Shown one piece after another: positions 1 through 9,230 of a stretch of 64,000 nt of DNA. Origin of the DNA: Rohdeia sp041398665 (lineage in GTDB: Bacteria; Planctomycetota; UBA1135; GCA-002686595). The notes beneath the pieces were generated by a model that saw nothing but the letters and a program-made list of their open reading frames with translations, searched no databases and was not told the origin of the DNA. A program made the position numbers and the translations under genes. Location: the NCBI GenBank assembly GCA_041398665.1, contig JAWKUH010000011.1:1-64000 (forward strand), read 5' to 3'. How positions within the stretch are numbered: position 1 is the first letter of the stretch; every line of letters begins with the position of its first letter.

Positions 1-211
1 AGCGCAGCGCCCGATCTCCTGGTCCTCCCATTTCTCGCCGAGCGCCCCACGCGCCGGAGCCACGGGGCGTACGACCGGCGACGCGCACCGTATCCGCGAG
101 GACACGGCGACGACGGATCGCGGTCGACCTCGGGACGCGCAGGGGGACGGCACGGCGGTCGCTCGGGTAGCGTCGTCCGTCCGTCCCGCGCACCGAAGCC
201 CGAGGAGCACC
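1..211. other. left-edge non-coding region and leader of the DUF4139 gene
   Basis: I see no convincing gene in this stretch. A TANNNT hexamer (TAGCGT, 168-173) is a plausible -10 element for the gene that starts at 212, giving a leader of about 30 bases. A GAGGAG Shine-Dalgarno sequence lies at 202-207, five bases before the ATG, so this gene is a leadered one, unlike several others in the window. Confidence 0.4.
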
Positions 212-1921
212 ATGATCGCACCGCTCGTCCTGACCGTCCTCTCCGCCGCCCCCTCCCCCGCCGCCGACGGCGTGCTCGAGGGCTCGGTGACGAACGTGTA
301 CGCCTACAAGAACGGCGTCTCGCTCGTCACGATCCACCTCTCCGGTGCCTCGGACGCGCAGGGCGAACTGCACTACGAACTGCCCGACGCGCGGCTCGTC
401 CTCGGCGGCGTGTGGCTCGAGGGCGACGCCGCACCGACCGCGGTCCGCGCGCGCGCCGACACGCGGACGAGGACGCGGCCCTGCGAAGGGACGGCCGAGG
501 TGCTGCTCGCGAACGTCGGTCGCGACGTCACGCTCCTGTGGTGCCCGCCGGCGGGGAACGTCGGCGGTGCGAACCCGTTCGGCTCGCCGCTCGAGTCCGG
601 GAACGTCGCGGGCACCGTCGTCGCGGTGCTCGGAGGCGGCACGGACGCCGTCCCCGTCCAGGACGCGACGCGGTCGTGGCTGCCCACCGCCGAGCGGCTC
701 GTCGTCCTGCGCACGCGCTCGGGCGCGCTCCAGGTGCTGCCGGTCGCGCAGATCCACTCCGTCGCGGGCGCGGACCTCGCGACCGAGCTCACCGAGGAGG
801 TCCCCGGCGCGTGGTCGCTCGAGTTCGAGCTCGACGAACCCGGCACCGCGTTCGAGTGCGACCTCTGCTTCCTCGCGCGCGGCATCGCGTGGCGCGCGGT
901 GTACCGCCTCGACGGCGACCTCGCGGCGGACGACGAGCTCACCGTCGCGGCGGAGCTGTCGAACGACCTCGTCGACCTCGACGGAGCCGACGTGAGCCTC
1001 GTCGCCGGCGTGCCGAACTTCCGCTACGAGGACCTCGCGAGCTTCCTCTCCGGCGGGCGCGACACCGACGCCCAGCCCGTCGACTCCGGCCGCTGGCAAC
1101 AACAGCTCTCGATGCAGAACTTCGCGTCGAACTCGATACGAACCGCTGGAGGCGCTCCGGCGCCGAGCCGCGAGGAGAGCGCGCCGGACGGCGACCTCAC
1201 GCCCCTCCCGATCGGCGCCGTCACGCTCGCGAAGGGCGGACGCGCGCTCGTGACGATGCGCCGCGAGGCGGTCCCCGTCGAGCACGTCCACACGCTGGAC
1301 CTCGCGGTGCGGCGCGGCTCGCTCGCCGGCGTCGAGATCGCCGACCGACACGGCGCGCCGAACGAGTGGGAGGCGGCGTACCGCGGAGCGTACGCGTCGT
1401 CGCGTCGCTCGAAGGCCTGGCACCGGATCCGGCTGACCAACCGCGGCGCGTCGCCCTGGACCGCGGGTGCGCTGCTCGTCGTGCGCCGCGGCGAGGGGCC
1501 GGCCTTCCCGCTCGCGCAGGAGGACCTGCGCTACACGTCGCCGGGCTCGACGACGAACGTGCCCCTCAACCTCGCCCTCGGGCTCGAGACGGAGTTCTAC
1601 GAGGAGTCCGTGCCGGCGACCGGCGTGCCGACGGGGACGAGCGTCGTCCAGGGACACCTCGCGATCACCAACCGCACGGGCGGCGCGGTGAAGCTCGTCG
1701 GACGCATCGGCGTCGGCGGTCGCGTGGTCGTGAAGACGGGCGACGCGCGCGTCTCGCACTCCCCCGGACGCGACGACGACTGGACCGGCGACGAGCGCAA
1801 CTGGTGGCGCTACGAACGCGAGCGCAACCCGCACGCCGAGATCGAGTGGGAGGTCGAGCTCGCCGCGGGCGCGACGAGCGAACTCGTCTACGAGGCGGAG
1901 TACGACACCCGTCGGCACTGA
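212..1921 (+). CDS. secreted DUF4139-like domain protein
   Basis: This 569-residue protein begins with a short hydrophobic segment (residues 1-17) ending in Ala-rich sequence, consistent with a signal peptide. The centre and C-terminus look like the DUF4139 (MucoidyInhibitorA-like) family. A segment near residue 220, ARGIAWRAVYRLDG, matches the family's typical Gly-Ile-x-Trp-x-x-x-Tyr-Arg-Leu pattern, followed by 'LSNDLVDLDGADVSLVAG'. The C-terminal half has alternating beta-type sequence (for example LTNRGASPWTAGALLVVRR near residue 410). The ATG has a good Shine-Dalgarno sequence. The biochemical role of the family is not established; an envelope or surface role is inferred from the signal peptide. 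The gene stands alone and converges on the 1967-4702 gene. Confidence 0.72.
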   Translation: MIAPLVLTVLSAAPSPAADGVLEGSVTNVYAYKNGVSLVTIHLSGASDAQGELHYELPDARLVLGGVWLEGDAAPTAVRARADTRTRTRPCEGTAEVLLANVGRDVTLLWCPPAGNVGGANPFGSPLESGNVAGTVVAVLGGGTDAVPVQDATRSWLPTAERLVVLRTRSGALQVLPVAQIHSVAGADLATELTEEVPGAWSLEFELDEPGTAFECDLCFLARGIAWRAVYRLDGDLAADDELTVAAELSNDLVDLDGADVSLVAGVPNFRYEDLASFLSGGRDTDAQPVDSGRWQQQLSMQNFASNSIRTAGGAPAPSREESAPDGDLTPLPIGAVTLAKGGRALVTMRREAVPVEHVHTLDLAVRRGSLAGVEIADRHGAPNEWEAAYRGAYASSRRSKAWHRIRLTNRGASPWTAGALLVVRRGEGPAFPLAQEDLRYTSPGSTTNVPLNLALGLETEFYEESVPATGVPTGTSVVQGHLAITNRTGGAVKLVGRIGVGGRVVVKTGDARVSHSPGRDDDWTGDERNWWRYERERNPHAEIEWEVELAAGATSELVYEAEYDTRRH

Positions 1922-1966
1922 TGTCGGCGCCGCGCCGGCGCGCGTCGAGCGCGCCGTCGGGCTCCG

Positions 1967-4702
1967 TCAGGCCGACTCGCCCTGCGGCTCGTCGAACGCG
2001 CTCGGATCGCGCCAGGGGACGGAGGGCTCCTCCGGCTCGGCGGCGCGTTCGCCGTCGCCGAGGAAGAAGCTCGCGATCAGCGCGACCGCGTAGACCGCGG
2101 CGCCCGCCCACACGACGACGGTGAAGCCCGCGGCGATCGCGATCACGACCGTGAGCACGCTGCCGACCACCGACGTGTAGCCGTTGACGCCCCAGGCCCA
2201 GGCCGTCGCGCGCGGGTCCTGCTTCGCGAGCCTGCCGAGCCCGAGCGGGAACGGCATGCCCATGAAGAACGCGAGCGGCGCCAGGAGCGCGACCGCGACC
2301 GCGATCCGCGCGGCGTCGGGGAAGGAAAGCGCGAAGTGGAAGATCGGGTCGAGGATCAGCGGGTAGACCGCGGCGAGCGCGATCACGGCGAGCAGCGCCC
2401 GCTGCGGCTTCGCGATGCGCGTCGAGAGCGCACTGCCGACGCCGCTGAACACGAGCATGCTGAACAGGACGACGGCGAGCGAGTAGACGGGGTTGCCGAG
2501 GAACAGCACGAACTTCTGCGCCATCACGACCTCGACCAGGATGAAGCCGAGACCGAGGCTGCCGAAGTAGAAGAGGATCGGCCCGAGCTTCGTGCGGTCG
2601 CCCGCCGCGCGTTCGCGCCTCAGGCGCAGCAGCGGCGCGATGACGAACAGCCACGCCACGCCGGCGAGGACGACGAGCAGGATCCCGAGGATCGCGTGCG
2701 AGTTGAGGCCGCCGAGGACGGTGAAGTACGCGTCGCGGCTCGTGAGCAGCGAGCCGTCGAAGCGGGACGTCTCGAAGAAGAACGGCCGGTCGTCCGTCGG
2801 CGGCGCGACGTCGTAGGGATAGGCCGCGAGCCACGCCGCCTGGTCCTTCGCGTCGGCGAAGTCGTCGAAGCTGCTCCGCATCACCGGCGGCGCGCCGTCG
2901 ACCGAGGGGTGCGCGTAGGGACTGGGTTGCTTCGGGTGGAAGAGCGTCGTGAAGCCGAGCTTCGCCGAGGTCGCGTCGAGGGTCGCGATCTGCTCGTCGG
3001 TGAAGGGCGTCTTGCCGAACACGATCACCGAGAAGCCCTCGCTGAGCACGAGGTAGACGTGCGCGCGCGGGTCCTCGATGCCGGCGTCGCGGAGCGCCGT
3101 CCACGCCAGCACGAACAGTCGCAGCGTGTTGCGCGGGTTGCCCTGGGCGTCCGGCAGGAACCAGCGCGTCAGCGTGACCCAGCCGCCGGGCGTCGTGTGC
3201 TCGAGGTACGTGTCGAACGCCTCGCGCGTGTAGAGGAAGTTCTCGGAGAGGCTGAACGCCCCGGCCTGCGTCGTCGACGCCGTGTCGACGCCCGAGAGCT
3301 GCACGACGTCGTAGGTGTTCGTGTCGCGCTCGAGCCAGTGGCGCCCCTCGGCGACGTGGATCTCGACCTCGCCCTCGGCGTCGTCCGGCCAGTCGTACAG
3401 CCGACCCTGGAAGTCGAGGGCGACCTCGCGCACGCCCTTGACGACGCTCGGGTTGATCTCGACGCCGACGATCTTCTTCGCGCCGAAGCGCTTCGCGGTG
3501 AGGAGGTCCATGCCGCCGCCCGCGCCGATGCAGAGCACGGAGTGCTCGTCCGCGATGCGGTGCACGAGCCCGGCGGGCAGGAACTCGACGATCTCGGGCG
3601 GCGGACCGGCCTCGCGGTTCCACTCGAGCACGTTGGTCATCGCCCACGTGTCGATCGTGATGCCCATCTGCCGGGGCTGCGGACCGTCGTACGAGCGCGG
3701 CAGGCCCCACAGTCCCCAGCGCGGACGGTCGGAGGGCCAGCGGAACACGTCGACGCGCGACAGCGACGTCCACTCGCGGAAGTCGACGTAGCCGTCGATG
3801 TCGACGGGGATCGAGAGCGCGCCGTTGGGCTGCTTCACGAGGTCCTCGTCGGGTCGCGCCTCGATCGTCCCGCCCTCGGCGAGCTGCGCGCGGTAGACGC
3901 CGGGGACCTCGGTCTCGACCTCGGTGCCGTAGATGACGGCCTTGCGACCGTCCTTGAACTCGATGCGGCGGGGCTGCGCGGCCTCGATCCACTCGACGAC
4001 GCGCGCGAGCGGTTTGCTGCGCGGCGGGAGGAGCTCGAACGCGTCGTCGCGCTGTTCGCCGCGGAGTCCGAGGAGCACGAAGAGCCCGCACAGACCCAGC
4101 GAGGCGAGCAGACCGAACACGGAGCTGCCGAAGGCGTAGAGCAGCGCCCCGAGCGCGGTGAGCGCGGCGCTCGCGAGCGCGACGTCCGTCGCCGAACGGT
4201 GCAGCGCGTCGAACAGCACGACCGCGAGTGCGCACCCCACGCCCGACCCGAGCAGGTTCGCCGCGTACACCGTTCCCGCGCGGTCGCGGTGGAGCGTCAG
4301 GGTCGCCGAGACGGTCAGACCCATGAAGAAGAACGGCACGAGCAGCACCGCGATGACGAAGAGCAGCGCGCCCTCGTTGCGGTCCTGCACGAGGTACATC
4401 GCGTCGACCTTCGTGTGGACGACGAGCCACAGGCTGACGACGATCGTTACGGCCGCCGCCGCCGACGGACGCCACAGGCGCCTCGCCGCGCGGTCGTCGA
4501 GCGCCGAGGGGCGCCCCGCGAGCCACACGCCGCTCGTCGCGAAACCGAGCAGCGCGATCGAGATCACCAGGAACCCGAAGTGGTACCAGAGCACCACCGA
4601 GAAGATCTTGGTGAGCGCGACCTGCAGCATGAGCAGGCCGCACGAGACCGCGAAGAGGGCGGCCAGACGGGTCGCCGGGACCGCGGAGCGCACGTCGGAC
4701 AT
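1967..4702 (-). CDS. multi-pass membrane protein with spermidine-synthase-like (SAM-binding) domain
   Basis: This 911-residue protein has a hydrophobic N-terminal block of about eight membrane helices, a soluble Rossmann-type centre and a second block of about five helices. The centre contains VLCIGAGGGMDLLTAKRFG (near residue 390) and 'KKIVGVEINPSVV', the glycine-rich SAM/dcSAM loop and acidic end of beta-2 seen in spermidine synthases. Such membrane-fused SpeE-like proteins are common in planctomycetes and other high-GC bacteria, and their substrates are mostly unknown. True polyamine synthesis is uncertain. The start is the ATG at 4702. Its promoter region is shared with the divergent FKBP gene. 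Confidence 0.78.
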   Translation of the reverse strand: MSDVRSAVPATRLAALFAVSCGLLMLQVALTKIFSVVLWYHFGFLVISIALLGFATSGVWLAGRPSALDDRAARRLWRPSAAAAVTIVVSLWLVVHTKVDAMYLVQDRNEGALLFVIAVLLVPFFFMGLTVSATLTLHRDRAGTVYAANLLGSGVGCALAVVLFDALHRSATDVALASAALTALGALLYAFGSSVFGLLASLGLCGLFVLLGLRGEQRDDAFELLPPRSKPLARVVEWIEAAQPRRIEFKDGRKAVIYGTEVETEVPGVYRAQLAEGGTIEARPDEDLVKQPNGALSIPVDIDGYVDFREWTSLSRVDVFRWPSDRPRWGLWGLPRSYDGPQPRQMGITIDTWAMTNVLEWNREAGPPPEIVEFLPAGLVHRIADEHSVLCIGAGGGMDLLTAKRFGAKKIVGVEINPSVVKGVREVALDFQGRLYDWPDDAEGEVEIHVAEGRHWLERDTNTYDVVQLSGVDTASTTQAGAFSLSENFLYTREAFDTYLEHTTPGGWVTLTRWFLPDAQGNPRNTLRLFVLAWTALRDAGIEDPRAHVYLVLSEGFSVIVFGKTPFTDEQIATLDATSAKLGFTTLFHPKQPSPYAHPSVDGAPPVMRSSFDDFADAKDQAAWLAAYPYDVAPPTDDRPFFFETSRFDGSLLTSRDAYFTVLGGLNSHAILGILLVVLAGVAWLFVIAPLLRLRRERAAGDRTKLGPILFYFGSLGLGFILVEVVMAQKFVLFLGNPVYSLAVVLFSMLVFSGVGSALSTRIAKPQRALLAVIALAAVYPLILDPIFHFALSFPDAARIAVAVALLAPLAFFMGMPFPLGLGRLAKQDPRATAWAWGVNGYTSVVGSVLTVVIAIAAGFTVVVWAGAAVYAVALIASFFLGDGERAAEPEEPSVPWRDPSAFDEPQGESA

Positions 4703-4751
4703 CGTGGTTGGGAGGGACCTCGGTTCGGGAACGGCGCTCGGCGCGACCCCT

Positions 4752-4758
4752 TGTATCG
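4752..4758. promoter_or_regulatory. symmetric bidirectional -10 element
   Basis: The palindromic-looking segment GTATCGTATC (4751-4760) reads TATCGT on the plus strand (4752-4757) and TACGAT on the minus strand (4758-4753). Both fit TANNNT. The two hexamers overlap by five bases and would fire the FKBP gene to the right and the spermidine-synthase-like gene to the left, each with a leader of roughly 45 bases. Confidence 0.5.
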
Positions 4759-4809
4759 TATCCCGACGGAGCGCTCGGGGACGCGCGCAGCGTCCCTCCC
4801 GACGAGACC

Positions 4810-5316
4810 ATGGACACCGAGACGACGATGAGAATCCTCCGGAAGCACCCCGTCGGCCGCGTGGTCCTGCTGGCGTTCTTCGTCGGCGTCGCGAGCCTCG
4901 GCGCGTGCATGCTCTTCCGCGAGACCTGGCCGAAGTACGAGCCGTACACGACCCCGGGCGGCGTCGTCGTCACGGACCGGACGGTGACCGAGGGTCCGGC
5001 GGTCGCGGAGGGCGACACGGTCGAGGTGCACTACGTGCTGTCCCTGGAGGACGGCACCGTCGTGGACTCGACGCGCGAGCGCGGCCGCCCGCTCGAGTAC
5101 ACGCTCGGGACGCTGACCCTGCCGGCGGGCTTCGAAGAGGGCCTGATCGGCCTGCGCGTCCTCGGTCGACGCGAGATGCGCGTGCCGCCGGAGATGGGCT
5201 TCGGTTCCGAGGGACTCGAGGGCCTGGTGCCTCCCGACGCCGTCCTCGTCTTCGACGTCGAGCTCCTCCGGATCATCGACACGGAGGAGGGCAGCGCCGC
5301 GGGGACCGAGGGGTGA
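4810..5316 (+). CDS. membrane-anchored FKBP-type peptidyl-prolyl isomerase
   Basis: A 168-residue protein with one N-terminal membrane segment (about residues 15-35) and an FKBP domain in the rest. The domain shows GDTVEVHYVLSLEDGTVVDS, the classic FKBP entry, then LPAGFEEGLIGLRVLGRREM and a closing strand 'VLVFDVELLRI'. Family members catalyse cis-trans isomerisation of prolyl bonds and often act as envelope folding factors. The usual active-site Trp is replaced by Phe and the AYG loop reads GFGS, so activity may be reduced. I chose ATG 4810 over an in-frame upstream ATG at 4708, which lies before the predicted promoter. ATG 4828 is also possible. Confidence 0.82.
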   Translation: MDTETTMRILRKHPVGRVVLLAFFVGVASLGACMLFRETWPKYEPYTTPGGVVVTDRTVTEGPAVAEGDTVEVHYVLSLEDGTVVDSTRERGRPLEYTLGTLTLPAGFEEGLIGLRVLGRREMRVPPEMGFGSEGLEGLVPPDAVLVFDVELLRIIDTEEGSAAGTEG

Positions 5317-5338
5317 GCCGAGCCGCGTCGAAGGGTCG

Positions 5339-5668
5339 GTGCGAGCGGACGGGACCCCCGACCGTCGCCCCGGCGTGAGCCCGGCGCGCCGCGACACCGG
5401 AGCGCCGTCGGTCGACCTCCACGGCCTGCGACCGTCGGACGCCCTGGCGAAGCTCGCACGAGCGATCCACGCCGCGCGCGTCCGCGGCGCGACGGAGATC
5501 GTCGCGATCACCGGTCGCGGTGCGAGCAACACGACCGGCGAACCGGTCCTGCGCACGAAGGTCGAGCGCTGGAGCGAGGGCGACGAGGCGCGGCGCCTCG
5601 GCGTGCGCGGCTACGAGCGCGAGTCCAAGGGCGGCGCGCTGCGGTTGCGCCACGGTCCGGCGCGGTAG
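5339..5668 (+). CDS. Smr-domain protein (putative nuclease domain)
   Basis: A short 109-residue protein whose core matches the Smr domain: VDLHGLRPSDAL (the LDLHG motif) and 'EIVAITGRGASN' (the glycine-rich TGRG motif), spaced as usual. Smr domains, known from the MutS2 C-terminus and stand-alone proteins, act as nicking endonucleases or RNA-cleaving domains. The start is a GTG at 5339, 22 bases after the FKBP stop. An in-frame GTG at 5375 would remove the unconserved first 12 residues. It is probably co-transcribed with the FKBP gene. Confidence 0.72.
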   Translation: MRADGTPDRRPGVSPARRDTGAPSVDLHGLRPSDALAKLARAIHAARVRGATEIVAITGRGASNTTGEPVLRTKVERWSEGDEARRLGVRGYERESKGGALRLRHGPAR

Positions 5669-5715
5669 TCGGGACGAGCGCGGCCGGCGATAACGCACCA
5701 CCGGGCCCCGATCGA

Positions 5716-6411
5716 CTACGCCGCGACCGCGTAGAGCGTCGACGCGCCGCGGGCGAACCGCAGCGCGAAACGGCGCACGACGGGCGGAACCGAGGCTCCG
5801 TCGGCTCCTCCGTCCCACGCGAGCTCGACCGTCACGTCGAACGCCTGCGCCTCGTCGGGGCGGGCGTCGAACTCGAGGAGGAGCGGGTCGTCGTCGAGCG
5901 GCACGCTCCCGGCCTGCGCCGCGTCGAACCGGGTCGCGCCGTCACCGACCCGGCGCCCGCGCGCCCAGCGACGGAGTTCGACCGGCGCCCCGTCGTCGCG
6001 CGCCGCGCTCACGGCGCCGAGGTCGAGCGAGACCTCGCGTTCCGACCGCGCGAGGAACACGACCACGGTGAAGCGCGCGTCCTCCCCCACCGGGTCCGGG
6101 AGGAACAGCGGCAGCACCGGCAGCATCGGACCGAGCGCGTAGATGCGTCCGCCCGTGCGCAGCGCGGAGAACTCGATGTCCACGCCGTCGCCGGTCGCGA
6201 CGAGTGCGGCGTCGTCGCCGCCGAGCACGTACGCGGCCCCCGGCTCCCACGACGGTCGCGACGCGGTCCGGACGTCGAAGCCGGTCGGCGGCGATGCGAG
6301 CTCGGGTCGCGGGAAGCTCCGTCCGACGATCGCCGCGCAACCCGGGAGGACGAGGAGCAGCAGAAAGGTCGCCGCGAGGCGACACCAGAGGCGCACGGCG
6401 TTCCGGGTCAT
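5716..6411 (-). CDS. lipoprotein of unknown function
   Basis: A 231-residue protein with an N-terminal hydrophobic stretch ending in the lipobox LPGC (about residues 22-25), so it should be a lipid-anchored envelope protein. The rest is beta-rich sequence that I cannot assign to a family. It has a short hydrophobic patch (GPMLPVLPLFLPDP) and ends in YAVAA. The start is the ATG at 6411; a longer in-frame start upstream would put Arg-rich sequence before the signal peptide and overlap the divergent protease gene. It converges on the Smr gene. Confidence 0.65.
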   Translation of the reverse strand: MTRNAVRLWCRLAATFLLLLVLPGCAAIVGRSFPRPELASPPTGFDVRTASRPSWEPGAAYVLGGDDAALVATGDGVDIEFSALRTGGRIYALGPMLPVLPLFLPDPVGEDARFTVVVFLARSEREVSLDLGAVSAARDDGAPVELRRWARGRRVGDGATRFDAAQAGSVPLDDDPLLLEFDARPDEAQAFDVTVELAWDGGADGASVPPVVRRFALRFARGASTLYAVAA

Positions 6412-6461
6412 GGCGCGACAGTGGAGCACGGCGTCGCGCGCGCGTCCCGACGCGGAGCGGC

Positions 6462-6467
6462 TACGCT
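6462..6467 (+). promoter_or_regulatory. leaderless -10 element TACGCT
   Basis: TACGCT is followed by exactly six bases and then the ATG at 6474. Transcription starting about seven bases after the hexamer would begin at the start codon. No Shine-Dalgarno sequence is present. Confidence 0.55.
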
Positions 6468-6473
6468 CCCGAG

Positions 6474-7979
6474 ATGACGAACAGAATCCTCCTCGCGCTC
6501 GCTCCCGTCGTGGCGGCGACCGCGTTCGGTGCGCGTTCATGGATCGGGAGCGGAACGGTCGACGCGATCGACCTGCGACCTGGCGAGGAGCGCGAGGTCG
6601 TGCTCGTACCCGGCGAGGCTCCGCCCGTCTTCCGCGTGCGCGTCGGCGGCGCCGCGACGACGCTGCGCCTGCGCACCGAGGGCGCGAACGCCGACGTGAC
6701 GATCCTCGGCGCCTACGACCGCGCGCCGGAGGACGGCGACTACTCGGACTTCGACGTCGCCTCGATCGACGACTGGATCGACGACGAGCTCGTCGTGAAC
6801 CTCACGGACGCCGTGCCCCTCGAGGCCGGCGACTGGTACTTCTGGACGCCGCTGTCCGAGGCGCAGAGCTGGAACGTGCTGGGAGGCGTCGTGCGTTTCC
6901 GCGTGCGCTGCGAGGTCGTGGTGCCGGAGCGCACGAAGCTCGTCCTCGACGAACCGACCACGGTCACCGTGCGGCGCGAGAGCGGACTCCTGGCCGCGTT
7001 CGAGTGCGAACTGCCCGAGGAACTCGTCCGCGACGACGCGCCGCTGCGCTTCGAGGTCTTCTCGGACCGCGCCGACGTCGACGGTGTGGTCGGACCGCGC
7101 CTGCCGGCGCGCACCTACTGGGAGTCGTTCGTCGACGCGGAGTCCTCGCGATCGTTCGAACGCGTCGCGTTCGGCGCGAAGGAGTGCGGGCGGCGCTTCG
7201 CCGTGATGGCGTACGCGTTCCCCGAGTTCGACGAGTTCGACGAGCTCGAACTGTCCGTCCTCGTCGCGCGCGACTCGTCCGACGCGCCGACTCTGTGCCC
7301 GCAGCCCCGGCTGCCGGTCGTCCGCGAGCGCGAACCGCTCGAGAACGCGCTCGCGGCGACCGTCCAGGTCGTCGGTCCGTCGGGCAGCGGTTCCGGCGTC
7401 GTCGTCTCGCCGCGCGGTCACGTCCTCACGAACGCGCACGTGGTCTCGGGCGCGGCGCTCCCGACCTACGCGCAGGGCGAGCTCGTGCCGCTCTCCGTCT
7501 CGTTCGACCTCGACGGCGCGGACTCGACGGCTCCGACGCTCGGCGCCACGCTCCTCGAGTACGACCAGGAGCGCGACGTCGCGCTCCTCCGGATCGACAG
7601 CGACCTGCTGCGTCGGCCGCTGCCCGACGACGTGCGCTTCCCGTGCTTCGAACGGCGTCCCGCCGACGAGCGTCCGCGCGTCGGCGAGGACGTGTGGTGC
7701 ATCGGCTACCCGATGACCGGCGGGACGCACTCCTTCCTCACGGTGTCCGCGACGCGCGGCGTCGTGAGCGGCAGCGCGCGCGACCGCGAGGGACGCAAGA
7801 TCAAGGTCGACGCCGCCATCCACTCCGGCATGTCGGGCGGCGCGTGCGTCGACGCGCGCGGACGCCTCCTGGGTCTGCCCTCGTCGTCGGTGACCGACTC
7901 CGACCGCTCGGGCAGCCTGGGCTACGTCATCCCGCTCGAGAACGTGCCCGAGGCCTGGTGGCGACACCTCGAACGCTGA
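6474..7979 (+). CDS. secreted trypsin-like serine protease
   Basis: A 501-residue protein with an N-terminal signal-like segment (ILLALAPVVAATAFG), an uncharacterised beta-rich region of about 290 residues and a C-terminal S1/trypsin-like protease domain. The catalytic triad is visible: His in LTNAHVVSG (near 321), Asp in 'ERDVALLRID' (near 368) and Ser in 'HSGMSGGACVD' (near 453, the GNSGG motif as GMSGG). There is no PDZ domain, unlike DegP/HtrA. The N-terminal region resembles the pre-peptidase beta domains of secreted proteases. The ATG directly follows a leaderless-type promoter, which excludes the longer upstream reading. Confidence 0.8.
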   Translation: MTNRILLALAPVVAATAFGARSWIGSGTVDAIDLRPGEEREVVLVPGEAPPVFRVRVGGAATTLRLRTEGANADVTILGAYDRAPEDGDYSDFDVASIDDWIDDELVVNLTDAVPLEAGDWYFWTPLSEAQSWNVLGGVVRFRVRCEVVVPERTKLVLDEPTTVTVRRESGLLAAFECELPEELVRDDAPLRFEVFSDRADVDGVVGPRLPARTYWESFVDAESSRSFERVAFGAKECGRRFAVMAYAFPEFDEFDELELSVLVARDSSDAPTLCPQPRLPVVREREPLENALAATVQVVGPSGSGSGVVVSPRGHVLTNAHVVSGAALPTYAQGELVPLSVSFDLDGADSTAPTLGATLLEYDQERDVALLRIDSDLLRRPLPDDVRFPCFERRPADERPRVGEDVWCIGYPMTGGTHSFLTVSATRGVVSGSARDREGRKIKVDAAIHSGMSGGACVDARGRLLGLPSSSVTDSDRSGSLGYVIPLENVPEAWWRHLER

Positions 7980-7997
7980 CGGCGCGGGCCGCGCGGC

Positions 7998-8003
7998 TAT
8001 CCT
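7998..8003 (+). promoter_or_regulatory. leaderless -10 element TATCCT
   Basis: TATCCT lies seven bases before the ATG at 8011, in the context GGCTATCCTCG. No Shine-Dalgarno sequence is present. Confidence 0.5.
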
Positions 8004-8010
8004 CGTCGCC

Positions 8011-8958
8011 ATGACATCGTTCGCGGACGCCGTCGCACGCGGCCTTCACCTGTTCGACGGAGCCACGGGCACGCAGCTGCTCGTGTCGGGGTTCGACGCG
8101 GAGCGCGACCTCCTCGGCGCCGGGCCCGAGGCGCTCTCGACGACGCGCGCCGAGCAGGTCCGCGCGGTGCACGAGAGCTACCTCGACGCGGGCTGCGAGT
8201 GGATCCGGACGAACACGTTCCAGGCGAGCCCGTCGGAACTCGCGGCGCACGGACTCGGGAAGCGCTTCGAGGCGATCGTGCGCGGCGCCGTGCTCGCGGC
8301 GCGCGAGGCCGTCGACGCCTGGCGCGACGACGTCCCCGGTGGACTCGTGCTCGGCTCGATCGGTCCCGGACCCGCGGGCGTCGAGGCGAAGGAGCGCGCG
8401 CGCGACGCGGCCGAACTCGCGCGCGCACTCGTCGCCGCGGGGGTCGACGGGATCGCGCTCGAGACGCAGACGCGCCTCGACGTCGCGGCGGCGAGCTTCG
8501 ACGCGATCGCGGGCCTCGGCCGGTCGGCGTTCGTCTCGTTCGCCCCCGGCGCGGACGGCCGCCTCGCGGACGGTGCGACGCTCGCGGACGTCGCGACCTG
8601 GGCGCGCGAGCTTCGCCCGGCACTGCTCGGACTCAACTGCGGCACGGGACCCGACGCGACGGAGCGCGACCTCGCCGCGCTCCGCGCGAACTGGGACGGT
8701 CCGCTGGCGGCGCTCCCGACCGCCGGCGTGCCGCAGCGCGCCGACGACCTCACGAGCTTCCCCGTGGCGCCGCACGAGTTCGGCGAGCGCGTGGCGGCGT
8801 GGGTGCGGCGCTTCGAACTCGCCGCGGTCGGCGGCTGTTGCGGCACCGGCCCGCGGCACCTCGCCGCGCTGGGCGAGGCGCTCGGTCGCCCGCGCCCCTG
8901 GGCCGACCTCGGCGAGCCGCGCGCGGACGAGTTCGACGAGGACGAGGAAGGAGCGTGA
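8011..8958 (+). CDS. homocysteine S-methyltransferase family protein
   Basis: A 315-residue single-domain protein of the Pfam S-methyl_trans family, which moves a methyl group from S-methylmethionine, betaine or a corrinoid/folate donor to homocysteine to make methionine. It shows the family start LFDGATGTQLL, the ligand segment 'TNTFQAS', and the three zinc-binding cysteines in 'LGLNCGTGP' and 'GGCCGTGPRHL'. Its length fits stand-alone BHMT/MmuM-like enzymes rather than full MetH. The methyl donor cannot be told from sequence. It leads a short operon with two tiny membrane-protein genes, the first starting inside its stop codon (GTGA). Confidence 0.85.
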   Translation: MTSFADAVARGLHLFDGATGTQLLVSGFDAERDLLGAGPEALSTTRAEQVRAVHESYLDAGCEWIRTNTFQASPSELAAHGLGKRFEAIVRGAVLAAREAVDAWRDDVPGGLVLGSIGPGPAGVEAKERARDAAELARALVAAGVDGIALETQTRLDVAAASFDAIAGLGRSAFVSFAPGADGRLADGATLADVATWARELRPALLGLNCGTGPDATERDLAALRANWDGPLAALPTAGVPQRADDLTSFPVAPHEFGERVAAWVRRFELAAVGGCCGTGPRHLAALGEALGRPRPWADLGEPRADEFDEDEEGA

Positions 8959-9230
8959 GCGCGACGGACGCTCCGACGGCGGCGCGCGCTCCGAGGATCG
9001 CGCGCCTGCTCGACGCCGCGGGCTGGATCGGCATCGCGCTGCTGCTCGGTGCGTACGCCGCGCTCGAGTACGGAGCGGTCGAGGACGACTCGACGCTCTA
9101 CCTCGCCGCGAACGTCGCCGGCGCCTACGCCGTCGCGACGGTGTGCGCGTGGAAGCGCGCGTGGCCGGCGCTCGGGCTCGAACTGGCGTGGATCGCGATC
9201 ACGCTCGTGCCGGCGTGGAGCACGCGATGA
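8955..9230 (+). CDS. small membrane protein, CBU_0592-like
   Basis: A 91-residue protein with three hydrophobic segments (starting near residues 22, 47 and 70). The order of motifs, an N-terminal GWIG segment, 'LYLAANVAGAYAVATVCAWKRAWPA' in which the NxxG and (K/R)xAWP elements stand out, and a final W-rich helix, fits the CBU_0592-type small membrane proteins of unknown function. The GTG start overlaps the stop of the methyltransferase gene and its own TGA overlaps the next ATG, so translation is likely coupled. It is a clear paralogue of the next gene. Confidence 0.65.
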   Translation: MSATDAPTAARAPRIARLLDAAGWIGIALLLGAYAALEYGAVEDDSTLYLAANVAGAYAVATVCAWKRAWPALGLELAWIAITLVPAWSTR

